A stretch of DNA of 64,000 bases from Knufia peltigerae (Eukaryota > Ascomycota > Eurotiomycetes > Chaetothyriales > Trichomeriaceae), in the NCBI GenBank assembly GCA_030247855.1, contig JAPDRN010000061.1, positions 62,001 to 126,000 of the forward strand, in the 5' to 3' direction. This document shows, one piece after another, positions 63,852 through 64,000 of this stretch. The notes under the pieces are model-generated. The model did not search any database. It saw nothing but the letters and a program-made list of their open reading frames with translations, and was not told the origin of the DNA. The number at the start of each line of letters is the position of its first letter. Positions within the stretch are counted from its first letter, which is position 1. A program made the translations under genes and the position numbers.

Positions 63852-64000
63852 GATGGCTATATTTGTCGGAAACCCAGACGAGGTTTGCAGGAAAGACGGG
63901 GCCTCAGATTGAAAATACAGATGTGAAGGAGAATGCTGGGTAGTTTCTGGACGAGGGGTTTCTGCGCATCTGTGCTTCAAGTCGAGACTTCTTATGGCTT

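Noticed and set aside
1..64000. CRISPR arrays, bacterial operons, rRNA genes
   Set aside because: No regularly spaced repeats with unique spacers and no rRNA sequence seen; intron-rich eukaryotic gene structure throughout.

Overview
The window looks like nuclear DNA of a filamentous ascomycete (Pezizomycotina). Genes have short introns (about 50-160 bp, GT-AG with one likely GC-AG), spacing is loose and unidirectional runs are absent. The products are typical fungal families: Zn2Cys6 regulators, an APSES cell-cycle factor, a GH81 glucanase and a fungal P450. The gene set would fit a black-yeast-like or other Eurotiomycete or Dothideomycete genome, but I cannot name the species. I built gene models by hand from splice signals, reading-frame continuity and remembered family motifs. 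In each multi-exon model the exon lengths sum to a whole number of codons. No database search was possible.

Left edge (1-2.8 kb): the N-terminal part of an alpha/beta hydrolase of the 2,6-dihydropseudooxynicotine-hydrolase/FrsA type runs off the window. Beside it lie a doubtful terpene-synthase-like fragment and a decayed gene of a large fungal 'ipa-like' family, with one frameshift and two in-frame stops. A 17-bp minisatellite sits just upstream of the decayed gene.

Housekeeping stretch (3.7-52.2 kb), in order: phospholipase D; MET8 siroheme synthase divergent from a PRPP synthetase with a large insertion; a small two-exon Cys-rich protein; a Zn2Cys6 factor; an S28 peptidase; a serinc/TMS1 membrane protein; an FMP42-like MFS carrier; a coiled-coil protein; a SAP-like membrane protein; a METTL16-type U6 snRNA methyltransferase with an 11-nt exon; a TTC27/EMW1 TPR protein; an unnamed secreted or ER membrane protein; an MBP1-type APSES factor; a LYR-motif protein with a two-codon upstream ORF; a GH81 endo-beta-1,3-glucanase; and UTP14 of the small-subunit processome.

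Right part (52.6-64 kb): a protein-kinase relic lacking its catalytic loop, then a cluster-like set. The set comprises an arylsulfotransferase-like enzyme divergent from an MFS (Dal5/ACS-type) permease, a cytochrome P450, a Zn2Cys6 regulator and a class I methyltransferase. The shared arylsulfotransferase/permease promoter carries two identical copies of a palindromic CGG...CCG element, the kind of site Zn2Cys6 factors bind. I infer a regulated catabolic, detoxification or small-metabolite cluster that may continue beyond the window; there is no core synthase gene inside it.

Gene-poor DNA, mainly 10.1-13.1, 13.5-15.3, 17.4-18.9 and 37.3-39.5 kb, carries a strongly over-represented 9-mer, TACGGAGTA/TACTCCGTA. 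I found 11 exact copies, 10 of them intergenic, and five of those fall within 643 bp. I do not know its function.
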